Source: Magnetococcus marinus MC-1
GTDB lineage: Bacteria > Pseudomonadota > Magnetococcia > Magnetococcales > Magnetococcaceae
Reading direction: 5' to 3'
DNA: 64,000 bases
NCBI RefSeq assembly: GCF_000014865.1
Contig: NC_008576.1
Coordinates: 3,556,001 to 3,620,000, forward strand
Both the position numbers and the translations under genes were made by a program. The notes beneath the pieces are model-generated. The model ran no database searches. It saw only the letters and a list, made by a program, of their open reading frames with translations, and had not been told where the DNA came from. Positions 45,453 to 53,756 of this stretch are shown piece after piece. Every line of letters starts with the position of its first letter. The stretch's first letter is position 1.

Positions 45453-46094
45453 ATGCCAACTGACCAAAAACGTAGACAGAAAAAACTAGCGCGCAAAAAA
45501 GACAAAAGGAAAAAGCAGACTGGTAGTGCGAGTCTGATAGGGACGCGGTCAATTCCTCAAAGACTTGCAGCATCAACCAAGCTACCTGTTTTTGAAAGCT
45601 TTATGGGTGATTCAGGTTTTGAGAAAGGCATCGCCCCATTGATTCTGAGCCGCAAAGTGGCTACAGGGGAGGTTGCTTTTGCTTGCTATTTGATCGACTT
45701 TTGGTGCCTGGGTGTCAAAAACTGTTTTTGTAATATCGTCCCTTCTCTTCAGTATGAAGAATTCATTGAACAATCCCGCGATCGTGAGAACATTATTCCC
45801 ATCCACCCAGCATGTTTGAGTAAAATTGTAGGCTCGTCAGTAGAGTACGCTCAATCGCTTGGTTTTCAACCGCATCCAGACTTTAAACTGGCTAAAGTAC
45901 TGTTGAACGGCATTGATCCAATGCTTTGCCCTTCGGAATATGAGTTTGGACAAAATGGCAAACCATTTTACATGTCAGGACCAAATGACTCCGAAGCTTT
46001 TGTCAATAAAGTCGTAAAGCAACTTGCAAAGGTATGTGGAGAAGGAAACTACGACTATATGGTGGGCTTAGATCTTTTTGATGGCTATCAATGA
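45453..46094 (+). CDS. Unrecognised protein on plus strand, cargo in prophage
   Basis: A 213-residue protein with GGGAGGG before the ATG. The N-terminal 25 residues are very basic (RRQKKLARKKDKRKK). The body has FACYLIDFWCLGVKNCFCN and VEYAQSLGFQPHPDFKLAKV, with FGQNGKPFYMSGPND near the end. The family is found scattered in bacteria as far as I recall, without a known function. A+T content is higher than in the late genes around it, suggesting separate origin. Confidence 0.72.
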   Translation: MPTDQKRRQKKLARKKDKRKKQTGSASLIGTRSIPQRLAASTKLPVFESFMGDSGFEKGIAPLILSRKVATGEVAFACYLIDFWCLGVKNCFCNIVPSLQYEEFIEQSRDRENIIPIHPACLSKIVGSSVEYAQSLGFQPHPDFKLAKVLLNGIDPMLCPSEYEFGQNGKPFYMSGPNDSEAFVNKVVKQLAKVCGEGNYDYMVGLDLFDGYQ

Positions 46095-46696
46095 GATCGA
46101 GTCTTTGCAGATAAGATAGCCTCTTCCATTGCCCTCCCAAAGTTCTCTTGAAAGCGCGCTTCTACCACTGCCTTTACCGTATCCATGAACCCAAAGCGCG
46201 GCTTGATCTCTACCCGGTCGGCAAAGAGGTACATCATCTTCAGTTTGCGCCCCTTACGACCACTACGACGCCATACAGCGTGGGTAGAGGGATCATCATG
46301 CAAGGGTGCTATGAAGTGATTGGGCTTCTTCAGCAGAGCACCAGGAAACTTCCCTGGTCGGGTTACTGATTTGGGATTTGGGCGGGCACCATATGGGATG
46401 GCCAGCGAATCCCCAGACTGAGAGCGTTTGGTTCCACCGGTCTCCTGGAGAGCCATGAAAGGATCCAGCACCCGTACTGAGGCTTGCAGATTATTCTTCT
46501 TGGCCGGTTTCACCCGGATGCCTTTGGCAACCCACCCTGTGCGGATGGTGAAACGCTCTGGAAGACGGCGACGAACCTCAGCTTGAGCATCTTGCGCTGT
46601 GCGGGTCAAAGCGACTGCGGTGGCGTATCTGACCTGCTTGGCAAGGTTGTCTGCAGCTTGTGCAACCTGTCGTCTGTTGGCCTCGACACGGATCAT
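46088..46696 (-). CDS. Phage morphogenesis-like protein, HK97 gp10-like plan
   Basis: A 202-residue basic protein beginning MIRVEANRRQVAQAADNLAK; TAVALTRTAQDAQAEVRRRLPERFTIR-type start (ALTRTAQDAQAEVRRRLPE) and WVAKGIRV resemble the gp10 or virion-morphogenesis plan. The C-terminal half is basic and helical. It overlaps the coiled-coil gene by 4 bp and meets the cargo gene tail to tail. The call is tentative. Confidence 0.6.
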   Translation of the reverse strand: MIRVEANRRQVAQAADNLAKQVRYATAVALTRTAQDAQAEVRRRLPERFTIRTGWVAKGIRVKPAKKNNLQASVRVLDPFMALQETGGTKRSQSGDSLAIPYGARPNPKSVTRPGKFPGALLKKPNHFIAPLHDDPSTHAVWRRSGRKGRKLKMMYLFADRVEIKPRFGFMDTVKAVVEARFQENFGRAMEEAILSAKTRSH

Positions 46697-46989
46697 TTTT
46701 GGCAGGCCTCTTCAACCAGATCCACCCGCCCCTCCAGCGCCTTGATAGCTTGGTCACGCAGGGCAAAGTCGCGGTGAGCGTCAGTGGCTCGATAGCGTTC
46801 ATAGGACGCCTCGTCCACCCGTGCCGCCAGGGCATCCACCCTTCCACTGAGAATGGCCAACTCCACCCGCATCTGCTCAATAGTCGTGAGCTGCCAAGCC
46901 ATCAAGGCTGCAACCCCCATGGTCAACACAGTCTGGACATGCCGTTCCAGGCCACGACGGCGTTCTACCGTCACTTCTTGTGGGCTCAC
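46693..46989 (-). CDS. Membrane-anchored coiled-coil protein, possible spanin-type
   Basis: A 98-residue protein with one membrane segment at about 18-36 (VQTVLTMGVAALMAWQLTT) and a following coiled coil (MRVELAILSGRVDALAARVD on). The plan matches an inner-membrane spanin or similar lysis protein. It lies beside the holin-like gene, which supports it. No partner outer-membrane lipoprotein gene was found. Confidence 0.65.
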   Translation of the reverse strand: MSPQEVTVERRRGLERHVQTVLTMGVAALMAWQLTTIEQMRVELAILSGRVDALAARVDEASYERYRATDAHRDFALRDQAIKALEGRVDLVEEACQK

Positions 46990-47174
46990 GAGCGATCCCC
47001 TTTTTCCGCGATGAATACCGAAGCCAGAGCCGCTGTAGCAGCCAGCAACTCGGTTATGGCACCTGTTTGCTCATGGCTCAGTCCAAACATGGCCAGGAGG
47101 ACCGCCACGCCGCTCCAGGACGAGGGCTCTTTCACACGACCAAGTACGGTTTTTACCAGCAGGGAAATGGGCAT
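46986..47174 (-). CDS. Holin-like small membrane protein
   Basis: A 62-residue protein from ATG 47174 with GGAGG eight bases upstream. Two hydrophobic stretches (WSGVAVLLAMFGLS; ITELLAATAALASVFIA) suggest two membrane crossings. It sits in the lysis region next to the M15 peptidase. Holins time the opening of the inner membrane. The assignment rests on size and context. Confidence 0.72.
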   Translation of the reverse strand: MPISLLVKTVLGRVKEPSSWSGVAVLLAMFGLSHEQTGAITELLAATAALASVFIAEKGDRS

Positions 47175-47276
47175 CTCTTCTACCTCCAAGACAGAATCTA
47201 TTGCAAACCGGCAGATGCTTCGATATACATCTGAAGACACTGTATTCGTTAATCAATCCAATAAACTGGATCAATC

Positions 47277-47552
47277 ATGACTAAATCTGAACTCATTCTC
47301 ACTATTGCCGCGCAAAAAGGCTTAACCAAGCAAGCCGCAGCTATGGTCGTCGACATGGTTTTCAATGAAATTGGTAAGGCAATGGCCAAAGGGGAAAGAG
47401 TTGAGCTTCGAGGCTTTGGCGTATTTGAGCCAAGAGCCAGGAAGCCGCGTGCTGCGCGCAATCCCAAAACTGGTGAAAAAGTAGCTGTTGAGTCCAAAAC
47501 AGCCGTGCACTTCAAGCCAGGGCTGGATATGCGCAAGCGCGTTGACTACTGA
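47277..47552 (+). CDS. HU/IHF-family DNA-binding protein (prophage copy 2)
   Basis: A 91-residue member of the HU/IHF family on the plus strand. MTKSELILTIAAQKGLTKQA, RVELRGFGVFEPRARKPRAARNP and AVHFKPGLDMRKRV are the diagnostic segments; the last resembles IHF beta. It differs clearly from the copy at 42978-43253. It is read against the lysis genes on both sides. Confidence 0.93.
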   Translation: MTKSELILTIAAQKGLTKQAAAMVVDMVFNEIGKAMAKGERVELRGFGVFEPRARKPRAARNPKTGEKVAVESKTAVHFKPGLDMRKRVDY

Positions 47553-47554
47553 GG

Positions 47555-47947
47555 TCAGTACGACCAAATTGTTGGCCGAGGCTGACCAAGTGCTGCATCC
47601 AGGGTGTCCAGGTGGATGAAACGGGACTTGTGCTGGCCTCGCTGGCTAACCCCGATGCCGGTGAACCCATGGTGCATGGCCAACGCCATCAGGGTATGGG
47701 CATCTTCACCGGAGACCTGTACGTCTACAGCCCTGCCGGTGGTGTGAGGTCCATTGGATCCGGTTGTGGATACGGATGCGTTGTGGTTGGGGCAGCGGTA
47801 TGCGCTGGTGATGATAATGGGTTTGCCATAGGCCATGCGGAGTTCTTCAAGCCGAGCCATGAAACGCTCGTCCATCACCGACCGGCCACAGCCACAATGG
47901 CATTGCAGTTCAGCATGGGAGAAATGTGGCCAATGCTGTTCAGACAT
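47555..47947 (-). CDS. Peptidase M15 family endolysin-like enzyme
   Basis: A 130-residue D-Ala-D-Ala carboxypeptidase-type protein. FSHAELQCHCGCG at the N-terminus, PIIITSAYRCPNHN, the zinc motif GPHTTGRAVDVQ and the later FIHLD are typical of peptidase M15 (phage endolysin). I chose ATG 47947 because GGAGG is 11 bases ahead; a GTG at 47956 is too close to it. It overlaps the small membrane gene by 8 bp. It should cut the peptidoglycan peptide at lysis. Confidence 0.9.
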   Translation of the reverse strand: MSEQHWPHFSHAELQCHCGCGRSVMDERFMARLEELRMAYGKPIIITSAYRCPNHNASVSTTGSNGPHTTGRAVDVQVSGEDAHTLMALAMHHGFTGIGVSQRGQHKSRFIHLDTLDAALGQPRPTIWSY

Positions 47948-48074
47948 GCTCTTCACCCCCTCCGAGCAGGATGCGTAACAGCACGCCCATCATGGCCACG
48001 GCAAAAAGCCCGATGATCAGCGCCCCAGCCACCATAGCCACCATCAGCAGTGAAGTTCCCATCTCTACCCCCAT
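47940..48074 (-). CDS. 44-residue single-pass membrane protein upstream of endolysin
   Basis: Read by eye: an ATG at 48074 opens a 44-residue frame with one long hydrophobic helix (LLMVAMVAGALIIGLFAVAM) and a basic/acidic end (GGGEEHV), stopping in the M15 start. Such tiny one-crossing proteins can be small holins or antiholins. No ribosome site stands out because a hairpin lies just ahead. Confidence 0.6.
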   Translation of the reverse strand: MGVEMGTSLLMVAMVAGALIIGLFAVAMMGVLLRILLGGGEEHV

Positions 48075-48081
48075 AAACGGC

Positions 48082-48116
48082 GAAACCCACCGCCAGGTTG
48101 CCCTGGGGTGGGTTTC
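48082..48116. terminator. Stable hairpin between DUF6362 gene and lysis genes
   Basis: GAAACCCACC and GGTGGGTTTC form a perfect 10-bp stem around a loop that itself contains CCAGG/CCTGG. No T-run follows on the minus strand, so it may be a weak terminator or an RNA control structure. Confidence 0.6.
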
Positions 48117-48192
48117 TCGTGTTTCGTGCGATGCGGGTCCTCTGCCCGACTATAGCGCTAATACTACCAAAATCTGCCGATCGTGTCCGGAA

Positions 48193-48600
48193 CTAAAACG
48201 TCCGGACACGTTTTCCTTGGTTAAGCACAGCCACGACTTGGAAAATGGCAGACTTCCAATGTGCCGCAAGCGTTGATCTGGCTCGACCAAATCGCCGCAT
48301 GAGCAATTTCCAAGGCACCCTTTCGGCACGGTACCAAACCAAGCGCCGATGATCCGGCTCAAGCCATTCCAACCACCCCATCACCTCATCAAGGCGGTCG
48401 ATGGCAGCTGGGGAAGGTGGTCCCAGCCTAGCCTCTGCCGTACCCCAGCCGTAGGCATCGTAAAATTCATGGATCACCTCCGGCCAAGCAGAACGAACCT
48501 CCTCAGGCTTGAGTCCCTTCACAGGCAACCGCTTCATCGTGAACGCTGCCTCTTCTAACCGTTTTGCTACAGCTGGAGCATCCCATTTCTGCTCACGCAT
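48193..48600 (-). CDS. DUF6362 family protein
   Basis: A 135-residue protein from ATG 48600 with AAGGGG ahead; the longer frame overlaps the next gene fully. VAKRLEEAAFTMKRLPVKGL, WPEVIHEFYDAYGW, SPAAIDRLDEVMGWLEWLEP and WYRAERVPWKLLMRRFGRAR are the features I associate with DUF6362, an HTH-like late phage regulator family. It closes the early operon, close to the terminator hairpin. A late-gene regulator role is inferred. Confidence 0.8.
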   Translation of the reverse strand: MREQKWDAPAVAKRLEEAAFTMKRLPVKGLKPEEVRSAWPEVIHEFYDAYGWGTAEARLGPPSPAAIDRLDEVMGWLEWLEPDHRRLVWYRAERVPWKLLMRRFGRARSTLAAHWKSAIFQVVAVLNQGKRVRTF

Positions 48601-48811
48601 GACACATCCCCTTGCGACGATTTTGGCCATAAAGCCGATCCCCCAGTTGCTTGACCAACTCCCGCTCTGGCCAGCTGAGGCGATTGTCATCGTGCGACAC
48701 CACCAGGATGCCGTGGCGATTCCAGCCGTTGCGCTTCTGCTCATCCACATTCACCTGGCTGCTCTGAAACCGGGCTAAGGGGCTGCGGGGTTGGTTGGGT
48801 CCGCCGTTCAT
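48593..48811 (-). CDS. Small unrecognised phage protein
   Basis: A 72-residue basic protein (NGWNRHGILVVSHDDNRLSW; PERELVKQLGDRLYG). It overlaps the RuvC-like gene by 4 bp and the DUF6362 gene by 8 bp, so it is translated with them. No family recognised. Confidence 0.68.
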   Translation of the reverse strand: MNGGPNQPRSPLARFQSSQVNVDEQKRNGWNRHGILVVSHDDNRLSWPERELVKQLGDRLYGQNRRKGMCHA

Positions 48812-49314
48812 CGCGCGCCTCCCTGCCCTAGCACGCAGTGCAGCAGGGCAAGTGCGTCACTCTCGTTGTCATCGGCTGGATTGTGCCCCAGACGCTTCAT
48901 GGCATGGATTACCTGGGCCTTGGAGGCGTTACCCTTGCCAGTCGCGTGTTTTTTTATCGTCCCAACCGGCACCCCCTGGTAGGGTACCTCTGAGCTTTCT
49001 GCCCATGCGGTAAGATGGGCCAGGAATCCCCCATAGACATGTGAAGCCCCAACCCCACTGTGTCTGCGCACCTCCTCAAAGTAAATCTTCCCTAACACCA
49101 CAGCGGCTCCCAGTTCATCCAGCCAGTGCTTAAACCGGACCCACTGCATACCGCCGCCCTCAAACCGGCCCAGCTTGAACGACACCGTGCCGCTAACGAT
49201 GGTGCCGTCAGGGTGGCGTAGTGCCCATCCCATCTGGGTGCCCAGGTCTAGGGACAGAATACTGCCTGCGTTGTTGTTGGTTGTGCCCACAGGCACGTTT
49301 GGAAAAACAGTCAT
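48808..49314 (-). CDS. RuvC-like Holliday junction resolvase
   Basis: A 168-residue nuclease of the RNase H fold. The first Asp is in ILSLDLGTQMGWA (Asp23), then IYFEEV, and the C-terminal acidic cluster DDNESDALALLH. ATG 49314 has GGAGTGAGG upstream; a GTG at 49323 is less likely. It resolves branched DNA before packaging. It follows the primase gene across the A+T-rich gap. Confidence 0.9.
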   Translation of the reverse strand: MTVFPNVPVGTTNNNAGSILSLDLGTQMGWALRHPDGTIVSGTVSFKLGRFEGGGMQWVRFKHWLDELGAAVVLGKIYFEEVRRHSGVGASHVYGGFLAHLTAWAESSEVPYQGVPVGTIKKHATGKGNASKAQVIHAMKRLGHNPADDNESDALALLHCVLGQGGAR

Positions 49315-49647
49315 CGTCCTCACTCCTTCGGTGAAGTTGGTGAGGGCGACGATGGGAGGCGGCCAAGCCTGAAATCGGCGCTCTGATCAGGTCAAAAAAG
49401 CTGAATTTTGCTCTTTGCACGATATTTATTAACTTATCACACTGTTTTCAAACATTTTTACAAGATTCATGAAAACTTGAACCTATAAAGAAAAAACACT
49501 ATATATAGTATATATATTATATACTTATTTTATTTATATTTATTTTATAGGTGTAAATTTTCATGGTTCTTTTTTTACCCTTCATTTCAATATGTTATAT
49601 GAGCAGATTCCTGCAAACTCCATTTTACAGGAATCTCTCAAGGCCGT
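49315..49647. other. A+T-rich intergenic region, candidate replication origin
   Basis: No gene. It contains a stretch almost entirely A and T (about 49491-49550) bounded by an imperfect inverted repeat (49468-49487 and 49546-49565). It lies immediately downstream of the primase/helicase gene, a common place for phage origins. Confidence 0.55.
49468..49565. repeat. Imperfect 20-bp inverted repeat flanking an A+T tract
   Basis: CATGAAAACTTGAACCTATA at 49468-49487 pairs with TATAGGTGTAAATTTTCATG at 49546-49565; 16 of 20 positions match. The spacer is nearly pure A+T with TATATA runs. Confidence 0.8.
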
Positions 49648-51945
49648 TCACGCCATGCGATACAGCGTTGATATCTTTGTTTTGCCAGGAATTTTTACTT
49701 CTGACACCTGGCCACTCTCCACCAAGGTCTGAAGAATCTCAAGCCTACATCGTCGATCCACAAAACGCGCCTTCTGAGAAAGCCCTGCCATGGTTACCCC
49801 TCCTGGACCTGCCTTTTTTATAATCGACAAAATCCGTTTGTGATTCTGCTCCGTCTGGTTATCCGCAATATGCTGCTCAACATCACGAATCATTTCATTC
49901 ACGGAATGGCGCACCAGCGCAATGGACCATAACGCATCCACTTCCCGGATAACCGGTTCTGTAGGATTTGCAGAAACGGCTTTGATCAATGCAACCTTTG
50001 CGGCATTTTCCCACACTCTCGCCAGCACAGGAGACCAGAGCGTTGCCCGTGAATCTCGAAGCTTGCCCATAACCTGTGATTCTAAGGCTTTGAACAGCAC
50101 GCGAGCCCCATGATCCATTGGTACAACCATGGGCTCTATCAAGGTTTCTGGCCCATTCAAAACCCCTGCTAGGTTACCGCTGCCAACACACCCTCCATCG
50201 GCTATTGATTTAACCAACTGGGCCAATTTATCAGGCATTGGTTTTACGACATTTTCTCTCTCCAAATCAGGGTAATCATCCTGAGATTTCAGGATCAAAA
50301 AACGTGCAAGCGACCCATCAGCGACATTGGCACTTTTTAGCGCTGACCAAAACAAAACAGGCGTGGTGGTTCCGTAAACGCACAGGCATGGCTGCACGAT
50401 ATCTTTACGCCCTTTTTTGTCAGGATTTGCATACTCAGGCCCCAAAAACGTGGTCGATGCCGAAGAGTAAAACTCCGTCATGAGGTCCAAAATATCTGTG
50501 ATATGCCGGGGACTTCGCAAGCGGTCAGCGGCCGCTTGCAAGAACATCCCAAACTCATCTTGTTGAAATAAAATTGCTGGATGCTCATGCACAGCCCGCA
50601 GCAATCCGGCACTTGACGCAATGCGGTTTCCTCCAAGATATTCCAGGAAACCCGCTTTGAGGAACAACTCGATCACCACCTCTCGGCTATGATTTTTTCC
50701 AGCCCCACTATCTGCAATACCAACAACATAAAGGTTACTCCGCAGATTGGTCTCGGTCCGATATCGCCGCCCCATGAGCGCTCCTAGAGCACACAGGGCA
50801 TTGCCCACCGCAAGGATCGGCTGGGGGCGTGTCGCCGTTGACACCATGTGCTGGACCAGCATACCCAAAGCCCCATCCACATCGGTTGGATCCCACTCAG
50901 GCCCCTCAAGAAACGGTGGTTGCGGTGCTTTCCCATCCTCTGGTTCCACAGGCTTGCTGATCTTGGCCAACAATCCAGCTGCCGGATGAGGGCCATTAGG
51001 TTGAAGATTGGCTGGGTTGAGAATGGTGGAAGAGTCAGGTTTCCAGCCGCTTTGCCCAGCCAGGTGATAGATGGTCCCAGCCCCGATGATGGTAGGCTTA
51101 AACCCTGACCAGGCCTTGAATGTTTCCTGGGCGATGTTCTTCGCAGAGGATGCTGACCACTCGGCAAACAACACTTCCCCTGCGTCACCCAAAGCCCCTT
51201 TGATTGCCATGCCAATACGCATCCAATCATCGTACGGAAGATCCGCATTGGAGATGAATCGCATAGCGTCGGCGACCGCCTCATAGGTTCCTGCCTGGCT
51301 ATGGGAAATAACTGTAGAGATCGCTGAATAGCTGTTACAACTATCCCCTCTCGCTTCAAGCCGTGCTGGTCTCATTTCTACAGGCAAAAGTGCGAGTCCC
51401 TGCTCGATGAAATGGTGCGCTTGCTGCTCGGTGATGACCGGCAGGTCCTCAATTTTCAGATCCGTAAGCTCCTGGTTGATCCACTGGTATGGGTGGCCCG
51501 TATCTGGGTGGATGGCATAAGCTACAAACTGCTGCCCGAGGCAGAGCACCTCCAAGGGGTGCTTTTTGATACCTTTGAAGGGAGTATCGGTGCGATAGAC
51601 CAGCAACCGTTTTGGCGCACGCCCTATACGCACGGCTTTGGTCTCACCAAATAGGCGCATGGCCAACTGTTCCAGTTGCAGTGAAACTGACTCATCGGCC
51701 ACATCGATATCAATACCAGCCACCTGACCTCCAGGAACACCAATCCCCGCACCTGGCCACTGTTTCCACACCTGTAATTCCAACGCTGTGGTTGCACGCT
51801 CAGCATGCTTGTTCCATCCCTTGTAGGGGCTCCATTTGCCTTGATGATAACTGCCTGGGTATTTCTTCCCAGGGGCAATAGGCAGGATCTGAAAACCCGC
51901 TGCAACCAGTTTTTCACCACATGTTTCCATATAGTTCTCATTCAC
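49648..51945 (-). CDS. Primase/polymerase and DUF3987-type helicase fusion
   Basis: A 765-residue replication protein. The N-terminal 200 residues match bifunctional primase/polymerase (ILPIAPGKKYPGSYHQGKW; GVPGGQVAGIDIDVAD; YQWINQELTDL). A PriCT-like part follows (YDDWMRIGMAIKGALG). The C-terminal half resembles DUF3987 with the P-loop GIADSGAGKNHS near residue 410 and ILFQQDEFGMF. The GTG at 51945 has AGGAG seven bases ahead. Confidence 0.88.
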   Translation of the reverse strand: MNENYMETCGEKLVAAGFQILPIAPGKKYPGSYHQGKWSPYKGWNKHAERATTALELQVWKQWPGAGIGVPGGQVAGIDIDVADESVSLQLEQLAMRLFGETKAVRIGRAPKRLLVYRTDTPFKGIKKHPLEVLCLGQQFVAYAIHPDTGHPYQWINQELTDLKIEDLPVITEQQAHHFIEQGLALLPVEMRPARLEARGDSCNSYSAISTVISHSQAGTYEAVADAMRFISNADLPYDDWMRIGMAIKGALGDAGEVLFAEWSASSAKNIAQETFKAWSGFKPTIIGAGTIYHLAGQSGWKPDSSTILNPANLQPNGPHPAAGLLAKISKPVEPEDGKAPQPPFLEGPEWDPTDVDGALGMLVQHMVSTATRPQPILAVGNALCALGALMGRRYRTETNLRSNLYVVGIADSGAGKNHSREVVIELFLKAGFLEYLGGNRIASSAGLLRAVHEHPAILFQQDEFGMFLQAAADRLRSPRHITDILDLMTEFYSSASTTFLGPEYANPDKKGRKDIVQPCLCVYGTTTPVLFWSALKSANVADGSLARFLILKSQDDYPDLERENVVKPMPDKLAQLVKSIADGGCVGSGNLAGVLNGPETLIEPMVVPMDHGARVLFKALESQVMGKLRDSRATLWSPVLARVWENAAKVALIKAVSANPTEPVIREVDALWSIALVRHSVNEMIRDVEQHIADNQTEQNHKRILSIIKKAGPGGVTMAGLSQKARFVDRRCRLEILQTLVESGQVSEVKIPGKTKISTLYRMA

Positions 51946-51955
51946 AGCTCATCTC

Positions 51956-52162
51956 CTAAAACGGTATATCATCCCAGGTATCACCGGCATCCATCTGGGC
52001 TTTGGCGTCCAGATAGGCGGTTACGATCACCTGAATCAGCATCAGAAACTCACTCACCGAGAACTGGGTCAGGTCGGTCTTACCCAAACTCTCGATATAC
52101 TCACCCGCCATGGGTCCGGCGGCATTCATAGCTGCCATCTCACGCGGCGTTGGATCGATCAT
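51956..52162 (-). CDS. Small phage protein, DUF6511-like
   Basis: A 68-residue protein starting MIDPTPREMAAMNAAGPMAG, then EYIESLGKTDLTQFS and an ILMIQ-type helix (EFLMLIQVIVTAYLD). The pattern matches DUF6511 as I remember it. It overlaps the helicase gene by 23 bp and is preceded by AAGGGGGG. Role unknown. Confidence 0.75.
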   Translation of the reverse strand: MIDPTPREMAAMNAAGPMAGEYIESLGKTDLTQFSVSEFLMLIQVIVTAYLDAKAQMDAGDTWDDIPF

Positions 52163-53756
52163 GGTCGCCCCCCTTATCGTGAAAACGGCAGTCCATGATC
52201 TCTATAAACTTGCCGTTGGAGCGGATTTTGATCTCATCCGGTATGGGCAGGTCATCCACCATTGTAAGCGCTTGCCCTACACTATTTGGAACAGGGGTTG
52301 TTAACCCTACCCGCTGGAACCACCACTGCACCGCCTTCTGCCGAGCGTACCCCTCGTGCTCAAAACAGACCCACTCCTTGTGCCACTGCAAACCGCACAT
52401 GTACTCCACCCTCAGGGATGGGGGCTTCCCCTCCTTTTGGTGCCGTTTATAGACAATGTCATGCACCCTCACCCATTCAGGTTTTCCGCTGCTCAGAATC
52501 TTTTTGGTGGTCGCGGTGGCATTGATCTTGATTTCGGGAGGCGGAAACTCAAAATCGCACTCGATGCAGTATTGAACCGCTGCAGGATTGACCGCCTGAC
52601 ATGCGGGGCATACCTTTTGTGGAGCCTCACCTGGCTCCTCCTTATCCTTTTTCACAAAGGATTGGATCTGATCAATGGGTCCGTGGCGCGCTACATTGCC
52701 CGCAAAATCCAAGACCAGGCAGTTCTCCTTTTCAGGATGAAGCCGCGTACCCCGCCCAGCGATCTGCACATACAGCCCTGCCGATTGAGTTGGGCGTAAC
52801 ATCGCGATAAGGTCCACCGACTTGACGTTGAACCCGGTGGTTAGCACGTTCATGGCTGCCAATGCCCGGATTTGACCGGCACGGAACGCTTCGATGATCC
52901 CATCCCGCTCCTCCTTGGGGGTATGGCCAAAGATGCCCTCGCAGGAATATCCACGCGCTTTCACCGCATCACGCACATGTTCGGCGTGGGCGACGCCGGA
53001 GCAGAATAGCAGCCAGGCACGTCGATCCTGCCCCAAGGCGATAATCTCCTCAACAGCAGCCCGAGTAACATCGGCTTGGTCCACCGCCGCCTCCAGTTGA
53101 CCGGCGATGAATTCCCCACCCCGGGTGCCAACGCCGGACACATCCAACTGGGTGTCGGTCTTCTTGCTGATCAATGGAGACAGGAAGCCCTCGTCGATTA
53201 GGTCGTTGATGGGCACGTCAAAGGCAATGTCATCGAATAGGGCATCCTTGCCCTTGTGCAACAACCCCGAGTCCAACCGATAAGGAGTGGCGGTAAAGCC
53301 GATGATCTTCATGTAGGGGTTGATGACTGTAAGCTCTTCAAGAAACTTACGGTACATGGTGTTGGAGGTCCGAGGAATAAGGTGAGCCTCATCCACCAAC
53401 ACCAGATCGCAGCGCTGGATGTCATAGGCGCGCTTATGCACCGACTGAATACCGCAGAACAGCACCTGGGCATCCACATCCCGCGCACCCAGACCAGCGC
53501 TGTGGATTCCTGCCGGGGCGTCTGGCCAAATCCCCATCAGTTCCGCATGATTCTGGCTGATTAACTCCCGCACATGGGTGACCACCAGAATGCGGGTCTC
53601 CGGATAGTGCTCAATAGCCTCCCGGATGAAGGTGGCCATGACCAGGCTCTTGCCGCCAGCAGTTGGAATGCAGATCAAACAATTTCCAGTTTTCTTCTGG
53701 AAATAGGCATAGATGGCATCGATAGCCTGCCGTTGGTAAGGGCGCAGCTCTAGCAT
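52140..53756 (-). CDS. Superfamily 2 DEAD/DEAH helicase with zinc ribbon
   Basis: A 538-residue helicase. RPYQRQAIDAI and PTAGGKS (31-37) start it; VLVDEAHL is motif II; GFTATPYR motif III; LTTGFNVKSVD and QIAGRGTRLHPEK are motifs V and VI. A zinc ribbon (CPACQ, then CIECDFEF) and a C-terminal domain follow. It resembles RadD/UvrB-type helicases of phages. It likely works with the nearby nuclease in recombination. Confidence 0.93.
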   Translation of the reverse strand: MLELRPYQRQAIDAIYAYFQKKTGNCLICIPTAGGKSLVMATFIREAIEHYPETRILVVTHVRELISQNHAELMGIWPDAPAGIHSAGLGARDVDAQVLFCGIQSVHKRAYDIQRCDLVLVDEAHLIPRTSNTMYRKFLEELTVINPYMKIIGFTATPYRLDSGLLHKGKDALFDDIAFDVPINDLIDEGFLSPLISKKTDTQLDVSGVGTRGGEFIAGQLEAAVDQADVTRAAVEEIIALGQDRRAWLLFCSGVAHAEHVRDAVKARGYSCEGIFGHTPKEERDGIIEAFRAGQIRALAAMNVLTTGFNVKSVDLIAMLRPTQSAGLYVQIAGRGTRLHPEKENCLVLDFAGNVARHGPIDQIQSFVKKDKEEPGEAPQKVCPACQAVNPAAVQYCIECDFEFPPPEIKINATATTKKILSSGKPEWVRVHDIVYKRHQKEGKPPSLRVEYMCGLQWHKEWVCFEHEGYARQKAVQWWFQRVGLTTPVPNSVGQALTMVDDLPIPDEIKIRSNGKFIEIMDCRFHDKGGDHDRSNAA

